A stretch of DNA of 64,000 nt from Coriaria nepalensis (Eukaryota; Streptophyta; Magnoliopsida; Cucurbitales; Coriariaceae). The DNA lies in assembly GCA_027186245.1 (NCBI GenBank), contig CP114500.1:5280001-5344000 (forward strand). Reading direction: 5' to 3'. The position numbers and the translations under genes were made by a program. The notes below the pieces were generated by a model. That model searched no databases and was not told the origin of the DNA. It worked only from the letters and a program-made list of their open reading frames with translations. Positions 49,037-60,486 of this stretch are shown here, piece by piece; the stretch's first letter is position 1; the number at the start of each line of letters is the position of its first letter.

Positions 49037-49826
49037 AGACAAAAATATCAACATTAAAGATAGGGAAAAGAAAAAAACTAGTCTAATTTTGGAACTTTTG
49101 CCCAAGATGTTTAACTGGGGCCCAAAACTGCCTTGTATATTCCATTACACAACAAAATTACTCCTCTTTTTGGGTTGCTTCTCCTCCCACTACTAGACAT
49201 TCAAAAAGCTTGATGGAATTGAAACATTTTTAAGCACCCAGAGGCAGTTGCAATATGTTTCCCCCGTCTATTCTTTTCTCTAATTTTCCTGGTCATTTTA
49301 CCAGCCCTTTAGAAATGATGGGAAATTATTCAAGGTTTCTCGTTTCCCTTTTCTTTCTCTGAACATCAAATATCACAATTACTACAGTGTTCTAAATTCT
49401 TGTTTTTATAAAATTTCCAAGACAAAATTTTAGAGAGCATTCAAAAATGTTTCTAAAAAGTAGCGAGATCAATCAATGGGCTTTTTGGTAGGATTTGTAA
49501 ATCCATGTTTTTTCCAAGGAACAAAATTGAACACCAAACAAGTTAAATTTAGATCGTAAAAACTTCCTAGAATCCGAACATAAGAACTAAATTCTAAATT
49601 AATGGAACTCATGAAAATTTTGAGGTTTCCAAAAGGACCATTAATAATCCGTCTTGTTCATCATACGTCGAATTTCACATGAGAAATGCTAAAAACACAG
49701 ATGAGACTGATGATGAATTCAGAGAACCAGGTATAAAACATAACTTCTCGTGCAAGATATCGATAGAAGTGAGAAAATAAAAAGAAAAGGGTTCTTTTAT
49801 ACATACCAAACAGATGAGTGGATCAA
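49037..49826. other. spacer and 3' region of the F-box gene
   Basis: The part nearest 49826 is probably the 3' UTR of the minus-strand F-box gene. No other gene was seen. Confidence 0.4.
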
Positions 49827-50936
49827 TCAGTCTTCTTCATGCTGAAGTAGATTATGGAGTGAAACAGTAGAACAAAAGCTAATGACCTTGTGAAATTTAT
49901 TAACAGGAGAAGGCAGCCGAGGAACTCTTCTCCAGCTACACCTGCCTGCAGACTCATCACTCAACTCGCAAACACAAGTAGGATAGCTTTTATGATACTC
50001 CTCGTTGAAAACGTATATAAGATTTCCTAACCCCACACATTTTATGCTTGCAAACTTATCATCCTTGTCACTACCAATCAAGCCATAAAGCAAGTTATCA
50101 GGCATAATAGCAATCTCACTAAACTCCATTGTCTCCTCATCAATCTTCCACAGATTAAATGATGGACCAAGAGGAGAATTACATATTCCAGCCAGAACAA
50201 GCCGATCCCGGCATGCAATGAGGAATGCGAAAAAGATCCCAGGTGGCCTAAGGGTCTGGACCTCACTCCAAACATGCTTATGCAAATCAAAGGATGAAAC
50301 AAAGCTCGAATAGATCCCAAAAACAAATAATCTACCACGGAACAAGGCTGAGGACAATGATTGTGATGAAATCCCGGACCTAAATTCAGCAGGAAAGGGG
50401 GGGAAAATCTCCCAAACATCCAAATGAGGGTCATAGATTTCAACAGCCAAGCGATCCTCGATATCTACGAGCTCACCAATGAATCCCACCCCACCAACTA
50501 CTATGAACCGAAACAAGCCAGACCCAGATTGGAAAACACCCATAAGAGGGTTAATCCGTGAGAATCTGAGAGAGGAAGTGGTTTTCCAAGAGCGTTTGAG
50601 AATTGGGGTGTAGGTGAATTGTGGTGCAGTGGTGAAGATGAAGCCATCAGATCCAATGAAGCAGGACCCAGACTCTTGAATAGGAAAGGAAGGGGGGCGG
50701 AACCAGAGGTTAGAGATGGGGTCAAAGGCAAAAGACTGGTCGTTTTTAGAGGAGGTATTATGGAGGCCATGGAGGAAGAACCAAGGATGGTGGTTTTTAG
50801 TGGTGATAAAACTTGGGGAAGAAATTATAGAGTACCAGTGCTTGCAGACTGTTGAAGCACAGATGAGGGACGAGATTGGAAGATAGGAGAGGATTAGCTC
50901 GGTTAGGTCGGAGCTAAGGCTACTAAATTCTGCCAT
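49827..50936 (-). CDS. F-box/kelch-repeat protein, At3g24760-like
   Basis: Single-exon 369-residue frame. Residues 5-45 form an F-box (LSSDLTELILSYLPISSLIC, then ASTVCKHWYSIISSPSF), which binds SKP1 in an SCF ubiquitin ligase. The rest is a diverged kelch/beta-propeller region with repeated W-containing strands: SFAFDPISNLWFRPPSFP, AVEIYDPHLDVWEIFPPF, SFDLHKHVWSEVQTLRPP and SFNLWKIDEETMEFSEIA. This part would recruit the substrate, which is unknown. Length and F-box sequence fit Arabidopsis At3g24760 as I remember it. In Arabidopsis that gene neighbours CLE41, matching the TDIF gene about 9 kb away here. Confidence 0.9.
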   Translation of the reverse strand: MAEFSSLSSDLTELILSYLPISSLICASTVCKHWYSIISSPSFITTKNHHPWFFLHGLHNTSSKNDQSFAFDPISNLWFRPPSFPIQESGSCFIGSDGFIFTTAPQFTYTPILKRSWKTTSSLRFSRINPLMGVFQSGSGLFRFIVVGGVGFIGELVDIEDRLAVEIYDPHLDVWEIFPPFPAEFRSGISSQSLSSALFRGRLFVFGIYSSFVSSFDLHKHVWSEVQTLRPPGIFFAFLIACRDRLVLAGICNSPLGPSFNLWKIDEETMEFSEIAIMPDNLLYGLIGSDKDDKFASIKCVGLGNLIYVFNEEYHKSYPTCVCELSDESAGRCSWRRVPRLPSPVNKFHKVISFCSTVSLHNLLQHEED

Positions 50937-51733
50937 TCTTTAGTATTGGAGCTACCAACTAAAATGTACAGAATCATTATTTGGCTCTATAAAGCAAACA
51001 CGGGTTTACAAAATGATACAACATACTGTATGACTAACTGATGTAAGAATTCTCGAGTCCTAAACCATCATTATATACTTCCTTATGCACAAGGTCAACT
51101 ATGATCCTTGAAACCTGCATGTACCACAAAAACGAGCTGCTGGTTATGGACCAATAAACAATAACAGAGAAAAAAATAAAATAAATTTATAATTAGATCA
51201 ATAATCAAGTCAGAAGAAGAATAAGGATTTCCGATACCACTTCATAGAATTTTACCAACTCATGTTCTAGTGCCGCCTTCTTCTAAGGTGAAATCCAATT
51301 GAAAAACACGAGACGTAAAAAATAAAAAAAATAAAAAAATAAAAAAAGGGCAGCAGTTGAGAATATGTAAGCAATCCATGATGGTTTCCTGATCTGTTTT
51401 CATTTATGGCTTCATGGGGATAAAAAGCCAAACTTTAAACCTTTAACCCTGTCCCTTGTGTCATTATCATAGAAATAATATCTCAACTCATTATATTAGG
51501 CATTTAACAAATGCAAAGAATTAAACGTAAGTCTATAATCGATTCCAGTAGGCATTAAGAGCATAGATCGTCCATCACTATTATGCATAAAAAAATTAAA
51601 CTAAATGAAAACGGCACTGAGTCAAAGCAATCTATTTGAATGCCGGATGTCATTTACGACTGTAGAATAAGAAGAATTCTAGGTTCATAAACCAGATTTA
51701 GCCAAAGTGAGTACAAGTTTGATCTTCGATTTC

Positions 51734-51764
<31 letters not shown>

Positions 51765-52053
51765 ACCAAATCGCCTCCAAACAATACACTGAGAAAGAGC
51801 TTCCAATTCAACACATACAATGCAAATTCAATCAACTAGAAATCAAACTCGTAGTTAAAAATTTGAAGCAAGAAATTGGAATAGAAAACACATAATCAGA
51901 AGATAACGGTTAGGATTTACCAAAAAAAAAAAAGAGGACAGATTTCATGAAATAATGGGGGCCTAGACTGGAGAGATTACGCGAAAAGCTTTAAGATACA
52001 GAGAAGAAGGAAACAACGAAAGAATTATTGACAAGGTTAGAAGGTCTTCGTGT
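50937..52053 (-). other. long 5' leader region of the F-box gene, probably with an intron
   Basis: About 1.1 kb separates the F-box ATG from the TATA-like motif at 52054. Such a distance suggests a spliced leader. Candidate splice sites exist but I cannot choose between them. A run of about 18 A at 51734-51751 is present. No other gene was seen. Confidence 0.4.
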
Positions 52054-52063
52054 CTATTTATAG
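52054..52063 (-). promoter_or_regulatory. TATA box, minus strand
   Basis: Reads CTATAAATAG on the minus strand, a near-ideal plant TATA element. It would place transcription start near 52025, upstream of the F-box gene. Confidence 0.55.
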
Positions 52064-52958
52064 GCATATGCACCAACAGGGAAGAGGAACGCAACTCGCG
52101 CCAGAGCCTTAGGGAGAAAAAATAAGGGCCGCCATGTTTATCTGAAAAGTGGTTTGAATGAAAAAAGAGCAGCAGGGCAGGGTCTGATTCCGATTGAATT
52201 TTTAGAGAAAAATTAATAAGTGACCACCAAAACTTTAACTTTATTATTCAAAACCCCAAAAGTTATAATAACAATTCTTCCTTTCTTTTCTTCTTCTTCT
52301 TCCTCTATTGATGTCCCTCATTCTCCATCCATAAAACCTCATCCCTCTCATCCTAATCATAAAAATGGTATATGATATTTTTCATAAAAACTTTAATGAC
52401 TTGAACACCAACATAGATCAGATCATATATGCCATTAATGCAGAAAAATCATTGGGGGTGTGCCATGAATGTAGAAAAATCATCAAAGTGATCCATTAAA
52501 GTACAAATTAGTAATTCAACAATGTCATGAACTTTTTCTAATATTAAACATGAAAGTTAATGAGGAAGATATCACACATATCTTGGTTGATATATTTGAG
52601 ATGATAAGACTTGTAGGCCAAAATCTTTTTGCACTATGAATAATGTATCTCGTAATGCATGTAACTCAGACTTATCATCTATTAACATGCAAAGTGTCAG
52701 CATGCAAAATTTCTAAAGTGAGTAATGTATAATTTTGGCTAAGTTGTTAGTTTTATGCAATTTTCCTTTATTTGACTCTGGAGACTGCAATTTAAGTAAT
52801 TTCCAATTGCTTCTACAGTTGCAAGTTGAAGCCTTTTCTTCTGAAGGGATTTTTCTCTTGCTAGAAAAACACAAGCAATTTCGCTTAGATCTTATTTGAA
52901 TGTGGTTCTCAAGTGAAAGCCTTTGTCTATCCTCTTAATGAGTTGAAATTCTTAACAG
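52064..52958. other. spacer; possible further VPS16 intron sequence at the right
   Basis: No gene at the left. The segment 52810-52850 reads LQVEAFSSEGIF, faintly like the VPS16 stretch just before the pseudo-exon at 52959, but too weak to call. Confidence 0.3.
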
Positions 52959-53338
52959 GTTATAGACAATTTGTGGAGGCATGCATTGGAAAGAGATGAA
53001 AAGAGTGAATCTCTAAAATACATCCCAAACTTGTAGATCCCCAAGAAAAAGCAGAGGTGAGTTTACCATATCCAACTTATTTGTTGAAGATTTCTTGAAG
53101 AACAATATTAGGCACTTAATACTTTGAAAAATAATTCTAAATAAGGTCCTCTCTCAATCCCTCTATTTCACTAGCAGTTTAATATTTCTATATTTGTTGT
53201 TTAAGCTTGGTATTTTAATATTTTGTTAGTCTCATGCTTATTGGCAAGGCCAAGGAAGCTGCAGGTGATGCTTCACAGGCCAAAGATGGTAAATTGTTGG
53301 GTCGTTTGAGATCTAACTTTTTCACAAAACATATCAGC
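52959..53338 (+). pseudogene. VPS16 (VACUOLELESS1-like) C-terminal fragment
   Basis: Two exon-like blocks. 52959-53056 follows an AG acceptor and reads GYRQFVEACIGK, then (frame shift) DEKSESLKYIP, then (frame shift) KLVDPQEKAE, and ends at a GT donor. From about 53230, after another AG, the frame reads LIGKAKEAAGDASQAKDGKL, then LGRLRSNFFTKH. This corresponds in order to the conserved C-terminal region of VPS16, a core subunit of the HOPS/CORVET tethering complexes at the vacuole and endosomes. The kept introns suggest a genomic (not mRNA-derived) duplication. Frameshifts and the missing bulk of the gene show it is dead. The functional copy is presumably elsewhere. Confidence 0.72.
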
Positions 53339-53690
53339 TTCATACATATTTGTTATTCTCTTGATAAATTTGTATTACCTCTTATTATTAAGTCATTTGG
53401 CTTTGATACCTAGTTTGGGCTGGGAGATACCATACAGCTTTACACGTATCACTTTATCATAGCATGGACCTGCCCCTCCACTTAGAGACGCTTCAGTGTG
53501 GAACGACGTCGCCTCAGTCTGACATATCAGGAGTGTGTCATCCACTCAGGTGTTAGTCGTTTTCCACCTATTGCTCCCTTCGGTACAGCCGTGTCCTAGT
53601 TTGAGCCGAGCGAAAAAAAATACCTGACTTAACCTTAATACCTTCCGCCACCCTGATATCAGGCTCAGTTAATTGTCATGATGGTACTCA
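53339..53690. other. GC-richer non-coding segment of unknown origin
   Basis: About 53460-53660 is less AT-rich than its surroundings (for example TGGAACGACGTCGCCTCAG and CCCTTCGGTACAGCCGTGTC). It has no open frame or recognised RNA structure. It lies between the VPS16 relic and the RT relic. Confidence 0.4.
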
Positions 53691-55980
53691 GGTTACAACC
53701 AAATTGCTATAGCACCAAAGAATCAAGACAAGACTACTTTCACTTATCCATATGATATCTTCACTTATCGGAGGATGCTTTTTGGATTGTACAATGCTCC
53801 AACTACATTCCAACATTGTATGATGTCTATCTTCTCAGATATGGTTGAAAAGTTAGTTGAAATATTTATGGATGATTTTTCTATCTTTAGAGATTCTTTA
53901 GATAGTTTTTTGGCTAACTTGTCTTTGGTTTTGTGAAGCCACTAACATTGTTTTGAATTGGGAAAAGTGTCATTTTATTGTGAAAGATAGTATAATGTTA
54001 GGTCATCGCATATCCACAAATGAAATTGAGGTCGATCGTGCTAAAATTGAGGCTTTTGAGAAGTTACCGCCCCCTACTTCAATGAAAACAATTCGAAGCT
54101 TTCTTGGACATGTCGGTTTCTACATGAGATTTATTCAGGACTTCTCTAAAATCTCAAAACCTCTAAGTGCTTTGCTCGTTAAGGATATGCCTTTCAAATT
54201 TTTCTAAGGAGTGTTTAATTACATTTGAACTGTTAAAGTCTAAGTTAAAATCTGCTCCTATTATTGTTGCATCTAATTGGGAATTGCCTTTTGAGCTAAT
54301 GTGTGATGCTAGTGATTATGCAATAGGGGCTGTTTTAGGGGAAATAAAAGGTAAAATTTTTCATGTTATATATTATGCTAGCAGGACATTGACAGGTACA
54401 CAAATAAATTATGCCACAAATGAAAAATAATTTCTTGTAGTTGTTTTTGCACTTGACAAGTTTCGTTCTTATTTGCTAGGTGCCAAGGTGATTGTTTGAA
54501 CTGATGATTATGCTTTGAATTATTTACTTAAAAAGAAGAGTGCCAAGCCAAGATTGCTTTGTTGGGTGTTACTTTTAGAAGAGTTTGACTTAGAGATCCG
54601 AGACAAGAAGGGAACCAAAAATATAGTGGGGGATCATTTATCACGACTTGAGTCCAACAAGGGAGATGAATAGGAGTTGCTACCGATCAATGAAACTTTT
54701 CCAAATGAGCAATTATTTCCATTCAATAGAGACCATGGTTTGCAGACATTGCTAATTACTTAGCTAAGTGAATTTTACCCCTGGGATGAATTATTAGAGG
54801 CAGAATAAATTCTTTTATGATGTTAAGTATTTTTTTTTGGGAAGATCCATTTTTATATAAGCATTATGCTGATGAGATAATAATAAAGTGTGTACCAGAG
54901 AAGGAGATGGGGAGTGTTCTTCATCATTGTAACTCTCTTGAAGTGGGCGGCCATTTCGCTGCAACAAAAATAGCCGCAAATGTCTTACAATCAGGATTCT
55001 TCTAGCCCACACTTTTTAAAGATGCTTATAATTTTTTTGCTAGTTGTGATAACTATCAAAGGGATGAAAATATATCTATGAGAAATGAGATGACGTTATA
55101 TAATATTTTAGAAGTTGAATTATTTGATGTATGTGATATATATTTTATGAGACATTTTCCCTCCTCTTTTTCTAACCATTTTATTTTGGTTACTGTAGAT
55201 TATATTTTGAAATGGGTAGAAGCCATGGCCTTACTACCAATGATGCTTGAGTAGTTGTGAAGTTCATCAAGAATAATATTTTTGCAAAATTTGGCACACC
55301 GCGAGCAATAATAAGCAATGGAGGCTCTCACTTTTGCAACCGTCAATTTGAAGTCTTGCTTAGAAAATACGGTGTTACACATTGTGTGGCCAGACCCTAT
55401 CATCCACGAATAAATGGTCAAGTAAAGGTTTCAAATCGGGAATCGAAACATATTTTAGAGAAGATGGTCAATGCTTTTCGGAAAGATTGGTTAGCCAAGC
55501 TTGACGATGCTTTATGGGCTTATAGGACAACATTCAAAACTCCAATTGAAATGTCACCTTATAGGTTAGTTTATGGGAAAACATGTCACCTTTCAGTTGA
55601 GTTAGAGCATCGATCCTATTGGGCAATGAAGACACTGAACTTTGATTTATAAGTTGCAGGAGTAAAGGGATTGTTGCAACTCAATGAAATGGATGTGTTT
55701 TATAATAATGCTTACGAGAATGCCCAGATTTATAATGATAAAACAAAGAAATGGCATGATAAGCATATATTGAGAAGAGAATTTGAGATTGGCCAAAAAT
55801 TTCTTCTATTCAACTCTAGATTAGAACTCTTTCTTGGCAAGTTTCGTTCTAGGTGGTCCGGACCATTTATCATTAGTTAAGTATATCCTCATGGAGTTGT
55901 GGAAGTTCATCACCCTACAAAAGGTACTTTTAAGGTGCTTGGCTAGCAGTAGAAGGTAGAGTTGATCATGAGAGAGTTTC
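53691..55980 (+). mobile_element. Athila/Tat-lineage Ty3/gypsy pol remnant (RT, RNase H, integrase)
   Basis: Decayed pol. RT runs from about 53691: YNQIAIAPKNQDKTTFTYPY, LFGLYNAPTTFQHCMM, and FMDDFSIF as the catalytic box, then from 53953 NWEKCHFIVKDSIMLGHRIS and IRSFLGHVGFYMRFIQDFSK. RNase H follows (FELMCDASDYAIGAVLGEIK; DHLSRLE at about 54640). Integrase begins near 54900 with an H2C2-type segment (HHCNSLEVGGHFAATK, SCDNYQR). The core ([45 protein letters not shown]) continues to about 55880 in the frames at 55257 and 55671. Wording is that of non-chromovirus plant elements. Stops and frameshifts are common. Gag, protease and clear LTRs are absent. Confidence 0.9.
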
Positions 55981-57743
55981 AATCTTCCTTGACAAGCCGG
56001 TGTGATAGAGAGAAAGTCAAGCTTATAATTATAAACAAACGCTTCTTGGGAGGTAACCCAAGATCTATTACTTATTTTCCCTTTATTTTCCCCTTAGTTA
56101 GTTTTTCCTTTTTCCTCTAATTAAAATCTTATTTTCTCTAAAATGTTTTATGAGCAGGTTAATGCATGTGTGAAGTCGAGAGGAAGCACATGGAGCAATA
56201 AAGACATATCTTCTGGCCTCATCATCTTCACAAAGGGAGTATTATGTTCTCTTCTATAATATTTTTCTTGAACATTCATAATAACGTATGATTTAAGTTT
56301 AGGGTGGGGATTTTCATTTTTTTCTTTGTTTTGATGATATGCTTGATTTCTAAGCATAAGTATCACTCTTGTTCCCTAACGAAGACCTATATGTTATGAT
56401 AAAATCATTGGTTCTTTACTAAGATTTTGTCATGAAAGTTGTGCATCATAACTTTTTGCACTCACACTCCAAGCTCTTAGTGTTTTGGTGGATAAGGGAT
56501 TATACTTGAATGGCCATTGAAAAATAGTGGAAGTTACCTTGTAAGCTATTTAAATCTTAAGCTATTCTTTGAAAGTGATTTCATTTGAATTATATATTTG
56601 TTTTCTCCTTCATTCATAAAATGATCTCATTATATTTTGTATTAAGTGCTAATGAACTATTCTCTATAATAGGTATGATGTAGTTTGCTTTGGCTTATAA
56701 ATTGAATGGACATCTAGATATGATATTAGGTTATACATGTTTTAACCTTTGAAAAGTTTTTATTTTTTCCCAACCTTGTGTGTGCACCATTAGCCCATTT
56801 GAAGCCAAATACTTTAGCCTTTTTTTTTCATTAACCATATTATCCCTTATCCAATTAACCTTATTAGAGTCATACTCTATAACTTTTGATTGATTTAATG
56901 AACTAGGTTGAGATCGAGAGATGAACTTAATTTTCTCAACTTACCTAGTTTTGTTTAATCAAATAGTAATAAGAATAGTTTATTTTGATACTTTATAATT
57001 AGTAATTCTATATGGTTTGATATCCGTATTTTCACACTTTATTACTTAAATAATTTCATGCAGTTGCGAATTTTCACATTAGTAATTAAATATATAGTAA
57101 ATAAAATATTATTCAAAGTAATTGCACTAATTTTATCTTGACCAAACAATTAGGAACAATATTCTATAAACTTATTTTTATACCAATCTAGCTAGCTATA
57201 TCAAATTTCAAACCAACATCTCTCAATCAACTTGACTTTTTTTTTTATTCTTATCTACCTTGTTTCTGCAGATCATTATTTTGAATGGGGCCATTTTTGA
57301 TAGTCTTAGCTGATTTAGGTCACTCCATTATAAGTAATGGATAATTAGTCCTCTATTTTGGTTGCTTGTGCCTAATTTTTTTGGTAATTTATGCACGACA
57401 GGGATCTTTTATCTATTTTGTTGTATTGGATTCCGATATTGATAGCTATTTCTTACAGTTTGTAGATCTAGTTAGTTCTACTTAATTAATTTGTAAGGAA
57501 TTTGGCAATATTGGTAATGTAATGAGTTCATGATTCTATAATACAATATTATAGATATTTGGGTTCTATATTTGCTTTACTTGTCCATTCTTTTGACATG
57601 GAGGAAATACTGAAAATGAAATGTATTATGTCTGTCTGTCATAAGGTTTTGTGACTAAATATGTGGTCGCAAAGTGACCAAAAATAAAGTAACAAACAAG
57701 AGCATTTGCAAGGACTAAAACGGTCGGAATAACGTTATTGTCA
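55981..57743. other. region 3' of the pol remnant, probably element-derived
   Basis: TTTAAGTTTAGGGTGGGGA near 56293-56311 resembles the polypurine tract that precedes the 3' LTR in Athila/Tat elements. The AT-rich sequence after it may be decayed LTR. I could not place its ends. No gene. Confidence 0.4.
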
Positions 57744-58188
57744 CCACTAGCAAGGTCAGAAAAGAAATTACAAAGCCATAATCATGCCACATGTCAATAA
57801 TGGATTAGCTTGCAAATATACTTTTTTGACAGAATTTGACTGAACTATATTGACTGCCATGTACTCCCTATCTTATAGTTGACTGCTATGTGTAAGTCAA
57901 CTGTTGACCCCCGTGTCATGCCCTAAATGCACCGTGTCGGCAACCGTCGGGCCTGCCGTCGCGAGACATGTCTAATGATAACTGGGACACGTCTCTACAA
58001 TGTAGCAACTTAGTGTGGCAACTTAGGTGGCCGATTGTTGACGTGGTCAGGGAATAACAGTAATAGAAAACTCCCGGTGCCGAATATAATCTAACCGACA
58101 TAGTGCCTCACAAAGTTAGACATTGAGTCACACATTAGCTTTTCTGCGACTGGTGTGATTTTCACAACAAATAGCTTTGGTTGTAGTG
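57744..58188. mobile_element. possible small CACTA-like element
   Basis: The right end, read on the minus strand from 58188, is CACTACAACCAAAGC, like a plant CACTA terminus. A CACTAGCAAGGTC string at 57744 is a candidate left end, but a poor match. The interior has repeated TTGACTGCCATGT and TTGACTGCTATGT motifs and a GC-rich patch (57910-58090). The target duplication is not clear, so this is tentative. Confidence 0.3.
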
Positions 58189-58993
58189 ACACTAACGCGA
58201 GATTCTATAGAAAATATAGTGATCCAGAAACAAAGTGTAAGACAGACACCTCAGATTTCTCCTTTCACCTCCTGAGGTTTGCGTCTCTCCTAATGGGTGC
58301 TAGCTGAGAGAGGCGTTTGAGAGTGGTAAATTAGTATGATGAAGGTAAGAATAGTTGAGTGTTAGTGATTAGAAAAAATTAAATGTAGAGGAGAAAGAAG
58401 TGTGAGCAGTATAGTTTTGGGAAGATGAACAGTATGAAGAGAGGAGAGAGAATTATATTTTCGCTGAGGATACATATTCAAAACAAATACATTTAGGGTT
58501 TGGAATATCCATTCTTCCTAGAGCTAGCCCGATACATGTTTGTGAGACCCGAACTTGTAAGAGAATGAATGCTTTCTATGCGTTATATGCTGTGAAAATA
58601 AATGAATACTGTGAAAGAAGGAGAGCAATACTAAGACTACTATCAATTAAATTGAGACAGCAAATAAGAATCCGATATGAATCGACATCGACCACAAGTT
58701 GTCCGAAAGTTTGTGTATTTTTATTAAATAAACCAACATATATAATATATTTCCTAAATATTTGAAGATGATATTTGAACAGCAGTGGAGAATTACAATC
58801 TTGTCCCCACCTTCCCCAGTAGATAACAAATTATTGTTACCCCTACGTAGATGCGTATTATTTAACACTTACCTTATTTACAAAAGCTCAAAAGCTCATT
58901 GATAAATGAAAATCTCACTATATTTAGTAAAAAATCTGTGCGCTAGATTTTGTTTTTCATTTCCATCATTTAATTCATATCCATCTTTAACTC
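58189..58993. other. upstream region of the response-regulator gene
   Basis: No gene seen. Short frames at 58565-58868 on both strands lack recognisable features. Confidence 0.4.
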
Positions 58994-59000
58994 TATATAA
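58994..59000 (+). promoter_or_regulatory. TATA box of the response-regulator gene
   Basis: TATATAA within CTCTATATAAATCAAC. It predicts a start near 59030 and a 5' leader of about 470 bases. A GT donor after GATTTGAAAG (59081) suggests the leader may be spliced. Confidence 0.5.
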
Positions 59001-59501
59001 ATCAACATATGCTTCGTCTTCTTTACACATCTGCAAAATCTAATCTAACCAATAGTTTATAGCTGTTCGAGATTTGAAAGGTGAGGATCTCGTCTGCTCT
59101 TCTCTTCTCCATTTCAAGTTCGTCGTTTTTTTTTTTTTTTCTTTTTTTCTTCATAGGTTAACAAGAAATTTTTAGAAGTACTAATATTTCCCATTTCTTG
59201 CATGCATGTGCATTCATGGCATCTTATAGCTTCTTGATTCATAGAATTTCGGTTTTACTGTGATTCCAATTAATTATGCATGTGGAATATTGTTTTACAG
59301 TGATTCGAATTTCTTACATGCATGTGATTCCGAAATACTTTACAGTGATTCCACCTTGTTAGTAAAGTTGAACATATATAAGTGATCTTGGCTACATAAT
59401 AAATGGTGTGGATACTATAAGCTTTATATTTCCTATTTAATCTCTAATTCTTGTTTTGATACGTATTCAAAAGAGAAAAAAAAAAAAAAGGAACAAAAAA
59501 G

Positions 59502-60486
59502 ATGGCTGATTATCCTGACAGTATGAAAGCAAAGGAAGGTGGAAGATCGAGGAAGAAAATCACAGCACTTGTTGTAGATGATGACAGGGTTGTCCGAATG
59601 ATTAATAACGCATATCTGGGAAGTCTTGGGATAGAAAATCAGGTTGTCTGCAATGGAAAAGAAGCTGTTGATGTGATCTCTTCTGGAAAAACTTTTGATC
59701 TCATTCTTATGGATAGGGACATGCCTGTGATGAATGGAATTCAGGTATAATTTCTTACAATATCTCAATACTTGTCATGCTTAAACAAATCTCCATAAGA
59801 TGAATAATGCTTACATGTGCATATTACAACATGCATGTCCTTTTTCTAGACGTACTTGCATGTACATAATATATGCAGATCAGGGACTGCTGACATTTTG
59901 GGGTGTAAAATTAGGTTTTTAAATTTTTATTTTTAAATTAAAATTGGGGTTCTTTTCCATTAAAAGCCGAAATAGATCTTATTATTAAAAAATAATAATA
60001 AAATAAATAAATTTTTATTTACTTATTTATTTATTTAATGAGGGGCTCTAAGCGAGTGCCTAATTTTCTATAAGTAGAGCCGGCCATGATCTATAGATAA
60101 TGTTGTTTTCATCAAGAAATCACATGTTTGATATGGGTTTGAATTCCACATCATGTGTGCATTATTACAATATCTATTGGAACAAAATTGACATTATAAA
60201 TTTAACTTTTGACTATAGTACCACTACATAATTGTATGTGTATAAGGTATTAATTTGAATTGATATATTATAATATGAAGAATATGTATATGATTTACAG
60301 GCAACGAGGGAAATTCGAGCAATGGGCATAGGGTGCAAAATAGTTGGGCTATCCGCTCGGAGCCTCGAGGAAGATAAAAATGAGTTTATGGAAGCAGGAC
60401 TTGATGATTACCAAGAGAAACCTTTGACCTTTGATAAGCTTGTATCCACCGTCCAAAGCCTTCAGCTGAAGTCTGACATCAAATAG
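59502..60486 (+). CDS. type-C two-component response regulator (ARR22/ARR24-like)
   Basis: Two exons, 59502-59744 and 60301-60486, joined at GT-AG in phase 0, give 142 residues. The protein is essentially one receiver domain: acidic pocket VVDDDR (Asp 26-28), phospho-acceptor Asp 71 in LILMDRDMPVMNG, Ser 99 in VGLSAR, and the invariant Lys 121 in YQEKPL. All key residues are kept, so it should accept phosphate from His-phosphotransfer proteins. There is no DNA-binding GARP domain and no long acidic tail. With the short N-terminal extension this fits the type-C group, thought in Arabidopsis to act as a phosphatase or sink in the cytokinin-type phosphorelay, often in reproductive tissue. The function here is inferred from the family. 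Confidence 0.92.

Noticed and set aside
48596..49105. Long Phe/Leu, Lys/Thr and Lys/Gln frames
   Set aside because: Pure translation of the (CAAAAA)n array.
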